This document shows positions 7,674-15,701 of a stretch of DNA of 28,490 nt, piece by piece (position 1 is the first letter of the stretch; every line of letters starts with the position of its first letter). Source of the stretch: Enterococcus_G camelliae (GTDB taxonomy: Bacteria > Bacillota > Bacilli > Lactobacillales > Enterococcaceae); NCBI RefSeq assembly GCF_042685105.1, contig NZ_JBHUMO010000007.1, forward strand, positions 1 to 28,490. Direction: 5' to 3'. The notes under the pieces were generated by a model. That model was not told the DNA's origin. It saw only the letters and a program-made list of their open reading frames with translations, and ran no database searches. The position numbers and the translations under genes are program-made.

Positions 7674-9053
7674 TTAAGCTAAATCAACAATTGATTGGTC
7701 TTCAACCGTCACCACGGCTTTTGATTTCCAGACTCCAGAACGCCATCGAGCAATCATCAAGCAACTTCGCAAAAATTCGTCAATCGCATAGGCAATCCAA
7801 ACGCCAACCAACCCAAAGCCAAACGAGATGGCCAAAAGATATGAAAACGGCAAACTAATCAGCCAAAGTACGATTAAACTACAAACAAGAGGGAATTTCA
7901 CATCGCCACTGGCATTTAAAGAACCAACGAGTGTCATATTTATAGAACGAACAGCTTCTAAAATAATTTCAACTAAAAAGACTTCTTTCGCTATTTCAAT
8001 CACTTCAGGATTGGTTGTAAAAATGCCCATGATTGGCTCGATAAAAAGATACGTTACTACACAGATAATGACGGAGGCGCCTATGCCAATGACCGTCGAA
8101 CGCATGCCGCGCTTATAGGCCTGTTGAAATTCGCCAGCTCCTACATTGCGACCAATCATGATTTGATTTCCTTGACTGATGGCGGCTGCAATCAAATAGA
8201 CAAATTGAGAGATAGCAGTAATATAGGATTTTGCAATTAAGACACTCGCTCCTAAAGAAGCCACAATCATCGTGACGACAACCTGTGCACCTTGATAGGA
8301 GAGCGATTCGCCAGAAGAAGGTAAGCCATAAGTCAAAATTTGTTTGATTCGTTCCCAAGAGAATTGCCTCAAAGAAATATCAAATAAAGAAAAGCGAATA
8401 TGTTTTTTCAATAGGGAAAAAGCAATCAAAAGTCCGATGGTATTGCCAATCACACTCGACCAAGCCAAGCCACTCACACCGAAACTAGGCAATCCAAATG
8501 GACTGTACAAGGCCAAGTAATTTCCGACGACAGCCAAAATACTTGCAACCATTGGCACGAGTAATGCAGGCTGCGTAAATCCATGGGTTCGTAATATGGC
8601 AATAATTACGGCTGAAAGTGCAGAAATAAATAAACTTCCACCAAATATTTGCAAATAGTTTTTCCCAATTGTGATCAATTCAGGCTCTAAGTTCATAAAA
8701 CGTAGCAATTGAGGCGAAAATAAAATGAACACGAGGCTGATTAGTAACCCAATTCCTAAAGCGCCAAACAAAGAAGTGTTGATGACTTGTTTAACGGATT
8801 CGCTTTTTTTTGCTCCTAAATACTGCGCAATCAATATTTGAGTACCAATCGTAACAAAGCCATAAATAAAAATGGATAGGTTTAATAGTTGGTTGGCTGC
8901 CCCAATTGATGCGACGGCAGGTTCTGAATAATGAGAAATCATCCACACGTTAATATTTCCAATTACTACTCGCAGAAAAAATTCAATAAATATAGGCCAA
9001 CTTAAAAAAAGTAATTCTTTGTCAGAAGGCGTAAATAGTTTTGCTCTTGTCAA
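7674..9053 (-). CDS. MATE family efflux transporter
   Basis: A 459-residue hydrophobic protein with about twelve membrane helices in two repeated halves, each with MATE features: the first half begins with a helix pair containing SWPIFIEFFLRVVIGNINVW, and the second with LPSSGESLSYQGAQ. MATE proteins expel cationic drugs or metabolites in exchange for Na+ or H+. The start is TTG at 9053, with GAGAGG eight bases upstream; no other good start is nearby. It is the first gene of the operon with gpx and has a plausible promoter at 9098-9125. The substrate is unknown. Pairing a MATE pump with a peroxidase suggests, but does not prove, a stress-linked role. Confidence 0.92.
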   Translation of the reverse strand: MTRAKLFTPSDKELLFLSWPIFIEFFLRVVIGNINVWMISHYSEPAVASIGAANQLLNLSIFIYGFVTIGTQILIAQYLGAKKSESVKQVINTSLFGALGIGLLISLVFILFSPQLLRFMNLEPELITIGKNYLQIFGGSLFISALSAVIIAILRTHGFTQPALLVPMVASILAVVGNYLALYSPFGLPSFGVSGLAWSSVIGNTIGLLIAFSLLKKHIRFSLFDISLRQFSWERIKQILTYGLPSSGESLSYQGAQVVVTMIVASLGASVLIAKSYITAISQFVYLIAAAISQGNQIMIGRNVGAGEFQQAYKRGMRSTVIGIGASVIICVVTYLFIEPIMGIFTTNPEVIEIAKEVFLVEIILEAVRSINMTLVGSLNASGDVKFPLVCSLIVLWLISLPFSYLLAISFGFGLVGVWIAYAIDEFLRSCLMIARWRSGVWKSKAVVTVEDQSIVDLA

Positions 9054-9097
9054 AAGTAAAAACCTCTCTTATATTTAATAGTTATAATGTCTAAGAA

Positions 9098-9125
9098 ATT
9101 CTACCTGACTGCTGACTAAAGTCAA
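9098..9125 (-). promoter_or_regulatory. Promoter for MATE-gpx with overlapping TGACT repeats
   Basis: On the minus strand TTGACT (9120-9125) and TAGAAT (9098-9103) are 16 bases apart. The spacer and -35 carry TGACT at 9106-9110 and 9113-9117 and the inverted copy AGTCA at 9120-9124, so TGACT..AGTCA forms a small palindrome over the -35. This is where a repressor site would be expected; no regulator is identified. Confidence 0.5.
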
Positions 9126-9164
9126 TGATTATGAAAGAAATGTTATTTTTTTTAAGCAAATTAG

Positions 9165-9193
9165 TTGTCAGTTTTGCTACAAATAAGTAAAGT
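9165..9193 (+). promoter_or_regulatory. Promoter for trxB
   Basis: TTGTCA (9165-9170) and TAAAGT (9188-9193) are separated by 17 bases, 31 bases before the trxB start. It is divergent from the MATE promoter. Confidence 0.6.
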
Positions 9194-9223
9194 GAGAAAC
9201 AGATAGTAAATGGAGGGAACAAA

Positions 9224-10150
9224 ATGAACGATGTAATTATTATTGGTGCAGGTCCTGCAGGGATGACAGCAGCACTGTATGCTGCTCGAGCAAATTTAAA
9301 AGTGGTCATGATTGAAAGAGGCGCACCCGGCGGTCAAATGAACAATACAGCCGAAGTCGAAAATTATCCTGGTTTTGACTCTATCTTAGGACCAGAGCTG
9401 GCTTATAAAATGTATGAAAATGCAACAAAATTTGGTGCAGAAAATGCATACGGGATTGTCAAAGAAATCAAAGATGGTGGCTCCTATAAAGAAGTCATTA
9501 CAGATGACAAAACGTATAAAGCAAAGACGGTTATTATTGCGACTGGCTGTGATCACCGTAAATTAGGTGTGCCGGGAGAAGACGACTATGCCGGTCGCGG
9601 AGTGTCTTATTGTGCGGTTTGTGACGGTGCTTTCTTCCGTGACAAGAAATTAGTTGTTGTAGGCGGTGGTGACTCGGCTGTTGAGGAAGCCATTTACCTT
9701 ACACAATTTGCAAAAGAAGTGGTCATTATCCACCGTCGTGATCAATTAAGAGCGCAAAAAATTATTCAAAATCGAGCATTTGCCAATAAGAAGATTTCTT
9801 TTATTTGGGATTCTGTCGTTGAAGAAATTGAAGGCAATGAACGGGTCGTGGAATCAGTCAAAGTCAAAAATGTGAAAACAGGGGAAGAATCCAGTGTTGC
9901 AACGGATGGCGTCTTTATCTATGTGGGATTGGATCCTTTAACACAACCATTTGAATCTGCTGGAATTTTAAATGAACATGGTTGGATTGAAACAAATGAT
10001 GAGATGGAAACCAAAATTCCTGGCGTATTCGCAGTTGGGGATGTTCGTGAAAAGAACTTGCGCCAAATTACTACCGCCGTGGGAGAAGGAAGTATTGCAG
10101 GGCAAAATGCTTTTACTTATATTGAAAATTTAGCAGACATTCACGTTTAA
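9224..10150 (+). CDS. trxB: Thioredoxin reductase
   Basis: The 308-residue flavoprotein passes electrons from NADPH to thioredoxin. The FAD-binding GAGPAGM is at residues 8-14, the redox pair is C130-A-V-C133 followed by DGAFF, the NADPH-binding GGGDSA is at 147-152 with HRRDQLRA at 170-177, and the C-terminal FAD motif GVFAVGDV lies near 266-273. Length and motif order are those of low-molecular-weight bacterial TrxB. The ATG follows GGAGGG. It is a single-gene transcription unit between a recognisable promoter and a terminator. Confidence 0.97.
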   Translation: MNDVIIIGAGPAGMTAALYAARANLKVVMIERGAPGGQMNNTAEVENYPGFDSILGPELAYKMYENATKFGAENAYGIVKEIKDGGSYKEVITDDKTYKAKTVIIATGCDHRKLGVPGEDDYAGRGVSYCAVCDGAFFRDKKLVVVGGGDSAVEEAIYLTQFAKEVVIIHRRDQLRAQKIIQNRAFANKKISFIWDSVVEEIEGNERVVESVKVKNVKTGEESSVATDGVFIYVGLDPLTQPFESAGILNEHGWIETNDEMETKIPGVFAVGDVREKNLRQITTAVGEGSIAGQNAFTYIENLADIHV

Positions 10151-10158
10151 TCGAATTG

Positions 10159-10196
10159 AAAAAGGTCACAATCATATTTATGATTGCGGCCTTTTT
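10159..10196 (+). terminator. Rho-independent terminator after trxB
   Basis: AAAAAGG 10159-10165 pairs with CCTTTTT 10190-10196, and CAATCATA pairs with TATGATTG inside, giving a long hairpin with a T tail. Confidence 0.82.
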
Positions 10197-10221
10197 CTAT
10201 CTAGGAGAGAATTCAAAAGAA

Positions 10222-10230
10222 TGGTATAAT
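10222..10230 (+). promoter_or_regulatory. Extended -10 promoter for pgcA
   Basis: TGGTATAAT, a perfect -10 hexamer at 10225-10230 with the extended TG, lies 32 bases before the gene start. No good -35 is visible, as is common for extended -10 promoters. Confidence 0.6.
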
Positions 10231-10261
10231 TTAATTGATAAAATGAGAAAGGGTGTTTCAT

Positions 10262-11992
10262 ATGACTTGGCAAGATGTATATCAACAATGGAGTACTGAA
10301 GAAACATTAGAACCTACTTTAAAAGGTCAATTGCAAGAACTGGCAAAAGATCCCGTTGCTTTAGAAGATGCATTTTATGCCCCACTTGAATTTGGTACGG
10401 CAGGGATGAGAGGAATCTTAGGACCTGGTATCAATCGGATGAATATCTATACTGTTCGACAAGCAACAGAAGGTTTGGCTTTATTTATTGAAACACAAGA
10501 CCCAGAAACGCGGAGAAGAGGTGTCGCGATTGCGTATGATTCTCGGCATTTTTCAGAAGCATTCGCAATGGAAGCAGCACGTACATTAGCAAAACATGAC
10601 ATTCCGGCCTATGTTTTCGAATCATTGCGTCCTACTCCAGAGTTATCATTTGCAGTAAGGTATTTGAAAGCATTTGCAGGTATTATGATTACTGCCTCCC
10701 ATAATCCAGCTGCCTACAATGGATACAAGGTCTACGGGGAAGATGGAGGCCAAATGCCCCCACAAGATGCCGATGCATTAACGACCTTTGTACGGGGAAT
10801 TGAAAATCCATTGGAAATTCCGATTTTATCTGAAGAAGAAGTTGAAACAAGTGGCTTAATTCATATTATTGGTGAAGAGGTTGACCGTGCGTACCTTGAA
10901 AATGTCAAAGAAGTTACCATTAATCCAGAGTTAGTCAAAGAAATGGGAAAAGATTTGAAGCTTGTTTATACCCCACTACATGGAACAGGAAGAATGTTGG
11001 GTGAAAGAGCTTTAAAACAAGCCGGCTTTGAAAAATATATCATCGAACCGCATCAAGGAATTCCCGATCCCGATTTTTCGACTGTAAAATCACCGAATCC
11101 AGAAGAGGCTGGTGCATTTGAATATGCAATCAAACTGGGAAAAGAAGAAAATGCTGATGTACTGATTGCAACCGATCCAGATGCCGATCGTCTTGGTGCA
11201 GCTGTTCGGATGCCAAATGGTGAGTATCAAGTATTGACAGGCAATCAAATCGGTGCCATTTTTATTCACTATATCTTGGAAGCTCATAAGCAAGCCAATA
11301 CTTTACCAAAAAATGCCGTTGTCATCAAATCGATTGTATCAAGTGAATTGCCTACAGCTATTGCAAATCACTATGGTGTGAAGATGTTAAACGTGTTGAC
11401 TGGCTTTAAATTTATCGCCGAAAAAATTCAACAATTCGAAGAAGATCACACACATACCTTTATGTTCGGCTTTGAAGAAAGTTATGGTTATTTAGTAAAA
11501 TCATTTGTTCGAGATAAAGATGCCATCCAAGCTTTGGTTTTATTAGCAGAGGTAGCAGCCTATTATAAAAAAGCAGGCAAAACACTTTATGACGCACTGC
11601 AAGAAATATTTGAAACATATGGCTATTATAAAGAAAAAACGATTTCGGTTACTATGAGTGGACAAGAAGGCGCTGCTAAAATTGCGGCCTTAATGACACA
11701 ATTCCGTAAAGAAGCACCAAGCCAATTCGCCGGTGTCAATGTTGTCGTAACGGAAGATTTCAAAGAACGAACAAAAACAAATCATCAAACCAAAATGACT
11801 GAAAAAATGACCACCCCATCTTCAAATGTACTGAAATACCTACTTGCTGATGGTAGTTGGATTGCGATTCGTCCTTCTGGAACAGAACCCAAAATTAAAT
11901 TTTATATTGGGGTAAATGCTTCATCTCTTTCTGAGGCGGAAGAAAAGGTAGCCAATTTAGAAGCCGCAATTGATGAAATAACCAACGTATAG
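10262..11992 (+). CDS. pgcA: Alpha-phosphoglucomutase
   Basis: The 576-residue enzyme interconverts glucose-1-phosphate and glucose-6-phosphate, supplying UDP-glucose for glycolipid and cell-wall polymer synthesis. Its four phosphohexomutase signatures are present: the catalytic phosphoserine loop TASHNPAAYNG (Ser 146), the magnesium loop DPDADR (305-310), the sugar loop GFEESYG (403-409) and the phosphate-binding RPSGTEPKIKFY near the C-terminus. The ATG at 10262 is chosen because AAAGGG lies 8-9 bases upstream; a GTG three codons earlier overlaps that site. The long form (about 575 residues) is the PgcA/YhxB type of Firmicutes rather than the shorter GlmM. Confidence 0.95.
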   Translation: MTWQDVYQQWSTEETLEPTLKGQLQELAKDPVALEDAFYAPLEFGTAGMRGILGPGINRMNIYTVRQATEGLALFIETQDPETRRRGVAIAYDSRHFSEAFAMEAARTLAKHDIPAYVFESLRPTPELSFAVRYLKAFAGIMITASHNPAAYNGYKVYGEDGGQMPPQDADALTTFVRGIENPLEIPILSEEEVETSGLIHIIGEEVDRAYLENVKEVTINPELVKEMGKDLKLVYTPLHGTGRMLGERALKQAGFEKYIIEPHQGIPDPDFSTVKSPNPEEAGAFEYAIKLGKEENADVLIATDPDADRLGAAVRMPNGEYQVLTGNQIGAIFIHYILEAHKQANTLPKNAVVIKSIVSSELPTAIANHYGVKMLNVLTGFKFIAEKIQQFEEDHTHTFMFGFEESYGYLVKSFVRDKDAIQALVLLAEVAAYYKKAGKTLYDALQEIFETYGYYKEKTISVTMSGQEGAAKIAALMTQFRKEAPSQFAGVNVVVTEDFKERTKTNHQTKMTEKMTTPSSNVLKYLLADGSWIAIRPSGTEPKIKFYIGVNASSLSEAEEKVANLEAAIDEITNV

Positions 11993-12038
11993 ATGTATAA
12001 TCTAATTCACAGCAACAAAAAGTGATAAGGAGAATTGG

Positions 12039-12332
12039 ATGAAGACAGCCGTTGAAAAAGAATTTGATCGTGTAAGCCAAATATTTAAGTTATTGAGTGA
12101 TGTGACACGACTAAAAATACTCTTGTTACTAGAAGAGGGAGAACTAAATGTTACGGCGATAGCTACTCATTTGGATATGGAACAGTCTGCTGTTTCGCAT
12201 CAGTTAAAATTATTGCGAGAAAATCATATAGTGAAAAATCGGCGAGAAGGCAAGGCTATTCTTTATAGCCTTGATGATGCGCACGTTCTCACTATTTTGA
12301 CAAAGACATTTGATCACGTTCGTCATAATTAA
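12039..12332 (+). CDS. ArsR/SmtB-family metal-responsive repressor with CzrA-type site
   Basis: This 97-residue winged-helix protein has the ArsR fold: helix-turn-helix around residues 37-60 (TAIATHLDMEQSAVSHQLKL) and the wing NRREGKAILYSL. In the last helix, D80, H82, H93 and H96 are spaced D-x-H-x10-H-x2-H, exactly the alpha-5 zinc/cobalt site of CzrA/NmtR/SmtB-type repressors. It should therefore release DNA on binding Zn or Co. GGAGAATTGG gives a good ribosome site. It follows pgcA by 46 bases, where TATAAT at 11996-12001 could serve as a -10. No metal efflux gene is adjacent, so its target operon must be elsewhere. Family certain; metal assignment from residue pattern. Confidence 0.9.
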   Translation: MKTAVEKEFDRVSQIFKLLSDVTRLKILLLLEEGELNVTAIATHLDMEQSAVSHQLKLLRENHIVKNRREGKAILYSLDDAHVLTILTKTFDHVRHN

Positions 12333-12343
12333 GCACCATGAAG

Positions 12344-12382
12344 AAAACTGGGGATTCTATCAAAAATCCCTAGTTTTTTTTT
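12344..12382 (+). terminator. Rho-independent terminator after the arsR-like gene
   Basis: AAAACT-G-GGGATT (12344-12356) pairs with AATCCC-T-AGTTTT through one G-U, followed by a run of nine T. Confidence 0.82.
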
Positions 12383-12408
12383 GTATAGTTTGGTATGCTA
12401 AATAAAAT
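12381..12408 (+). promoter_or_regulatory. Candidate promoter for hom-thrB
   Basis: TTGTAT (12381-12386) and TAAAAT (12403-12408) are 16 bases apart. An alternative extended -10, TGGTATGCT at 12391-12399, lies inside the spacer. Either is plausible. Confidence 0.35.
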
Positions 12409-12421
12409 TATGAGAAAATGA

Positions 12422-12445
12422 TGAAAGTTCTCAGAGAAACTTTCA
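12422..12445 (+). promoter_or_regulatory. Small hairpin/palindrome in the hom leader
   Basis: TGAAAGTT (12422-12429) and AACTTTCA (12438-12445) are perfect inverted repeats around an eight-base loop, ending just before the GGAGAAGG ribosome site. It could be an operator or an mRNA hairpin; no leader peptide rich in threonine or methionine is seen. Confidence 0.4.
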
Positions 12446-12458
12446 GTTAGGAGAAGGT

Positions 12459-13730
12459 ATGGAAGTCAAGAAGTTACGTATCGCTATGCTTGGACTAGGA
12501 TCAGTTGGTAGTAAAGTTGTAGAATTGCTCGTAAAAAATACCGAAAGAATGTATCAAATGACGGGAGTAGAAATCGAGATTGTTTATGGGTTGGTTCGTT
12601 CATTTGATGAAGAAGACAAACAAAAACTAGCTAAGAAATTTCATTTTCAATTGACGGATTCATTAGACCATATTTTAAATGATGAAACGATTGATGTTGT
12701 TGTGGAACTAATTGGTCGCGTTCATCCTGCAAAAGAGTACATTGTGCGCGCTTTAGAAGCTAAAAAACATGTTGTGACAGCCAACAAGGATCTGTTGGCA
12801 CAATATGCCGTCGAACTTTTGCCACTTGCCTATCAAAATGGCGTCACCCTTGGGTATGAAGCAAGCGTAGCTGGAGGAATCCCGATTGTTCATCCTTTAA
12901 AAACGCAATTTGCAACAGACCAGATTGAAAGTATTCGGGGAATATTGAATGGCACCACCAATTTTATATTAACCAAAATGCTTACGGAAGCGTTAAGCTA
13001 CGAAGCTGCTTTAACTCTGGCACAAGAATTAGGTTTTGCTGAATCGGATCCAACCAATGATGTGGAAGGAATCGATGCCGCCTATAAGGTGATGATATTG
13101 GCTCAACTTGCCTTTCATAGCTATCCTAAATTTGAGGATGTTGACGTTAAAGGCCTGACAACAATCCAACCGAGCCAACTAGCTGTGGCTAAGGAATTTG
13201 GGTATAAAATAAAGCTATTAGGTGAAGTGCGCGCGTTAAAAGATCAACTTAGTTTACGAGTGACCCCGTGTCTGGTTGCTATGGACAATCCGTTGGCACA
13301 AATTGACAATGAAACCAATGCATTACTGATAAAGAGTACCCAAATTGGTGAGACGTTTATCAGTGGACCTGGCGCTGGAGCAGCACCAACAGCCACAAGT
13401 GTTTTAGCAGATCTTCAAGCGCTGATTCTAAAAAAAGAACTTGGCAGCAGCAATCAATACCCACAAGCTTTTTATGAAAATACGACTTATTCTTTTTTGA
13501 AGTCGGCACCCAAGGAAAAATTTGGCATCGTCATGAAAAAAGCCAAGGCAACCCAAAAATTTACGAATGATCAATTAGCAGATATCCAAAAAATTGGCCA
13601 TACAACGTTTTTAGAAGAAAATTATGAATGGTTGGTAACCAATCCGTTATCATCTGAAGCATTAACGGCTTTACTAGAAAGTTTGACTAAAATGGGCACA
13701 GTGATTGGTTCTATCCCATTTATAGACTAG
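12459..13730 (+). CDS. hom: Homoserine dehydrogenase
   Basis: The 423-residue enzyme reduces aspartate semialdehyde to homoserine, the branch-point step to threonine and methionine. It shows the Rossmann GLGSVG (12-17), TANKDLLA (107-114), EASVAGGIP (134-142), NGTTNFIL (164-171) and the catalytic DPTNDVEGIDAAYK (197-210). The C-terminal 80 or so residues occupy the place of the ACT regulatory domain of Bacillus-type Hom but are divergent, so feedback control by threonine is uncertain. GGAGAAGG gives the ATG at 12459. It forms an operon with thrB, 23 bases downstream. No thrC is in the window, as in lactic bacteria where hom-thrB and thrC are separate. Confidence 0.95.
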   Translation: MEVKKLRIAMLGLGSVGSKVVELLVKNTERMYQMTGVEIEIVYGLVRSFDEEDKQKLAKKFHFQLTDSLDHILNDETIDVVVELIGRVHPAKEYIVRALEAKKHVVTANKDLLAQYAVELLPLAYQNGVTLGYEASVAGGIPIVHPLKTQFATDQIESIRGILNGTTNFILTKMLTEALSYEAALTLAQELGFAESDPTNDVEGIDAAYKVMILAQLAFHSYPKFEDVDVKGLTTIQPSQLAVAKEFGYKIKLLGEVRALKDQLSLRVTPCLVAMDNPLAQIDNETNALLIKSTQIGETFISGPGAGAAPTATSVLADLQALILKKELGSSNQYPQAFYENTTYSFLKSAPKEKFGIVMKKAKATQKFTNDQLADIQKIGHTTFLEENYEWLVTNPLSSEALTALLESLTKMGTVIGSIPFID

Positions 13731-13753
13731 ACAATGAAGGAGGAGAATAGACT

Positions 13754-14635
13754 ATGATTATTCAGGTACCCGCAACCAGTGCAAATTTAGGTCCGGGTTT
13801 TGATTCTTGCGGGGTGGCCGTTTCTCGCTATCTAACGATTGAGGTAAAAGAACAACAAGAGGCATGGTACATTGAACATCAATTAGGTGAAAACATTCCC
13901 ACTGATGAAACCAATTTATTGCTTACAACTGTGCGGAAAATTTGTCCGAGTCTGCAACCACATCGTCTGATAATGAAATCAGAAATTCCTTTAGCAAGAG
14001 GCTTGGGAAGTAGCTCGTCTGTCATTGTGGCAGGAATTGAATTAGCCAATCAGCTCGGCAAGCTCAAGCTTGACAACCAAATGAAGTTGGAATTGGCAAC
14101 CGCAATTGAGGGGCATCCAGACAATGTTGCACCGGCAATTTTAGGAGATTTTGTTGTTTCAGCCTATTTTCCAGAACGTACGACACGGTCCGTTTTATCT
14201 GTCAAACAATCGTTTCCGACCTGTGGAGTCATTGCCTACATTCCCAAAGAAGAGCTACTAACCAAAACAAGCCGCAATGTTCTTCCTGAAGCGTTTCCAT
14301 TTAAAGAGGCCGTTGAAGCAAGTGCAATTGCGAATGTGATGGTTGCAGCGATTGTAGCAGGTGATTTAGCTTTGGCAGGAGAAATGATGACAGCCGATAG
14401 ATGGCATGAACCTTATCGTGATGTATTAGTTCCTCACTTAAAAAAATTAAAGCAAAACTGCTTGGCTTGGGGAGCGTATGCTTGTTTTTTAAGTGGAGCC
14501 GGACCAACCGTGTTAATCCTAACCCCGGTTGAACAGACGGATACCATTATCGAAAAACTGAATAAAATGAGCAACAACGAAGCAGAAATCATTCCATTAA
14601 CCATTGACCGCCGAGGAATTAAAGTCAGCGAATAA
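13754..14635 (+). CDS. thrB: Homoserine kinase
   Basis: This 293-residue GHMP-family kinase phosphorylates homoserine for threonine synthesis. The N-terminal substrate motif VPATSANLGPGFDSCG is at residues 5-20, the ATP-binding PLARGLGSSSS is at 79-89, and the C-terminal GHMP motif is LSGAGPTVLIL. The start has AGGAGGAG upstream. It is the last gene of hom-thrB and is followed by a long hairpin shared with the convergent ppsR. Confidence 0.96.
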   Translation: MIIQVPATSANLGPGFDSCGVAVSRYLTIEVKEQQEAWYIEHQLGENIPTDETNLLLTTVRKICPSLQPHRLIMKSEIPLARGLGSSSSVIVAGIELANQLGKLKLDNQMKLELATAIEGHPDNVAPAILGDFVVSAYFPERTTRSVLSVKQSFPTCGVIAYIPKEELLTKTSRNVLPEAFPFKEAVEASAIANVMVAAIVAGDLALAGEMMTADRWHEPYRDVLVPHLKKLKQNCLAWGAYACFLSGAGPTVLILTPVEQTDTIIEKLNKMSNNEAEIIPLTIDRRGIKVSE

Positions 14636-14639
14636 CACG

Positions 14640-14721
14640 AAAAAACGATTTTGGGAATCTATTCAAGAAGCCATTGTTTTCATGATGGCCAGTTGATAGA
14701 GACGAAAATCGGTTTTTTTTT
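14640..14721. terminator. Long bidirectional terminator between thrB and the PPDK regulator
   Basis: CGATTTT 14646-14652 pairs with AAAATCG 14705-14711. Inside it CTAT/ATAG, CAA/TTG and GCCAT/ATGGC continue the stem with small bulges. An A-run on the left and eight T on the right allow termination in both directions. Confidence 0.75.
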
Positions 14722-14726
14722 AGATT

Positions 14727-15602
14727 CTAAAATGGATGAGGGGTATCCTCATTATCAGAAATGTAGTAGCTATGATCTTCAAGTTTCAGTGCATTTAAAA
14801 TCATAGAAGCCGTTTCTTCAATCGACAACGAAGCGACATTGATGATTACACACCCAATTTTTTGATAAAGTTCATTGGCAAAAGTTAATTCCTCGCGAAT
14901 TTTGTCAATATTTGCATAGGCTGATTCAGGATTTAAGCCGTAACTAATCATGCGTTCTTTTCTAATCGTATTTAAAATATCTGGATCATTGGTCAGACCA
15001 ACAATCTTTTTGGGGTCAACTTCCCAAATTTGTTTAGGAATATGTGCTTGCGGGACGATTGGCAAGTTGGCAACCTTTAAATTTTTGTTTGCTAAAAACA
15101 AACTTAACGGTGTTTTAGAGGTTCTAGAGACACCTAGTAAGATAATATCCGCCTCTAAAAATCCCCGTGGATCTTTGCCATCATCATATTTTACAGCGAA
15201 CTCCATTGCTTTGATTCGGCGAAAATAATTTTCATTCAAATGATGTAAAGCTCCTGGCTCACGGCTTGGCAAAATACCCGTTCGACGGGTAACTTCATCT
15301 ACTGTTGGTGTCAGGACATCGATATTATACAAACCGCTTTGCTCACAAAAAACATTGGTCAACTCAACTAAACTTTCACTAATCAAAGTGTGCAAAATCA
15401 GACCATTGGCTTCTTTTGCATCTGCCAGAGTTTTAATTAATGCTTCTCTCGACCGGATGAACGTTCGTCGGTACAAACAAAAATTGACTGCTGGAAACTG
15501 TGCCATTGTCGCTTGAGCAAGCTTTGTCGCTGTTTCTCCTGCTGAATCGGAGATGACAAATAGATTAATCGTTTCTTTATTTTCCATATTTTCATTTCCC
15601 AT
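14727..15602 (-). CDS. ppsR: Pyruvate phosphate dikinase / PEP synthase regulatory protein (bifunctional kinase-phosphorylase, DUF299)
   Basis: The 291-residue protein belongs to the family that inactivates PPDK or PEP synthase by ADP-dependent phosphorylation of a threonine and reactivates it by phosphate-dependent removal. The nucleotide-binding loop GVSRTSKT is at 157-164, the N-terminal FVISDSAGETA is at 15-25, and the conserved YFRRIKAMEFAVKYDDG is at 126-142. The start at 15602 has GTGAGG about eight bases upstream; an internal ATG five codons later is less well placed. It is divergent from the Zur-like gene. Its target dikinase is not in the window, so the exact substrate (PPDK or PpsA) is inferred from family only. 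Confidence 0.93.
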   Translation of the reverse strand: MGNENMENKETINLFVISDSAGETATKLAQATMAQFPAVNFCLYRRTFIRSREALIKTLADAKEANGLILHTLISESLVELTNVFCEQSGLYNIDVLTPTVDEVTRRTGILPSREPGALHHLNENYFRRIKAMEFAVKYDDGKDPRGFLEADIILLGVSRTSKTPLSLFLANKNLKVANLPIVPQAHIPKQIWEVDPKKIVGLTNDPDILNTIRKERMISYGLNPESAYANIDKIREELTFANELYQKIGCVIINVASLSIEETASMILNALKLEDHSYYISDNEDTPHPF

Positions 15603-15634
15603 AAAATCGCCTCACTTGCATTCTTTTTAGGTCT

Positions 15635-15643
15635 ATTATACCA
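15635..15643 (-). promoter_or_regulatory. Extended -10 promoter for ppsR; overlaps a possible zur promoter
   Basis: On the minus strand this reads TGGTATAAT, about 33 bases before the start. On the plus strand TTGCAT (15616-15621) and TACCAT (15639-15644), 17 bases apart, could drive the Fur-family gene, so the two promoters would overlap back to back. Confidence 0.55.
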
Positions 15644-15701
15644 TAGCTTTAAAGTTGTGAAACGGAAGCATTATGATTTAGAAAATATCGAGGGCAAGAA
15701 A

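Noticed and set aside
7828..8118. Plus-strand open frame opposite the MATE gene
   Set aside because: It is the complement of a well-supported MATE coding sequence; composition and lack of a ribosome site mark it as a shadow.
12383..12458. Amino-acid riboswitch or threonine attenuator in front of hom
   Set aside because: The leader is under 80 bases, has no leader peptide with Thr/Ile/Met repeats, no S-box or T-box core and no terminator; only a small palindrome is present.
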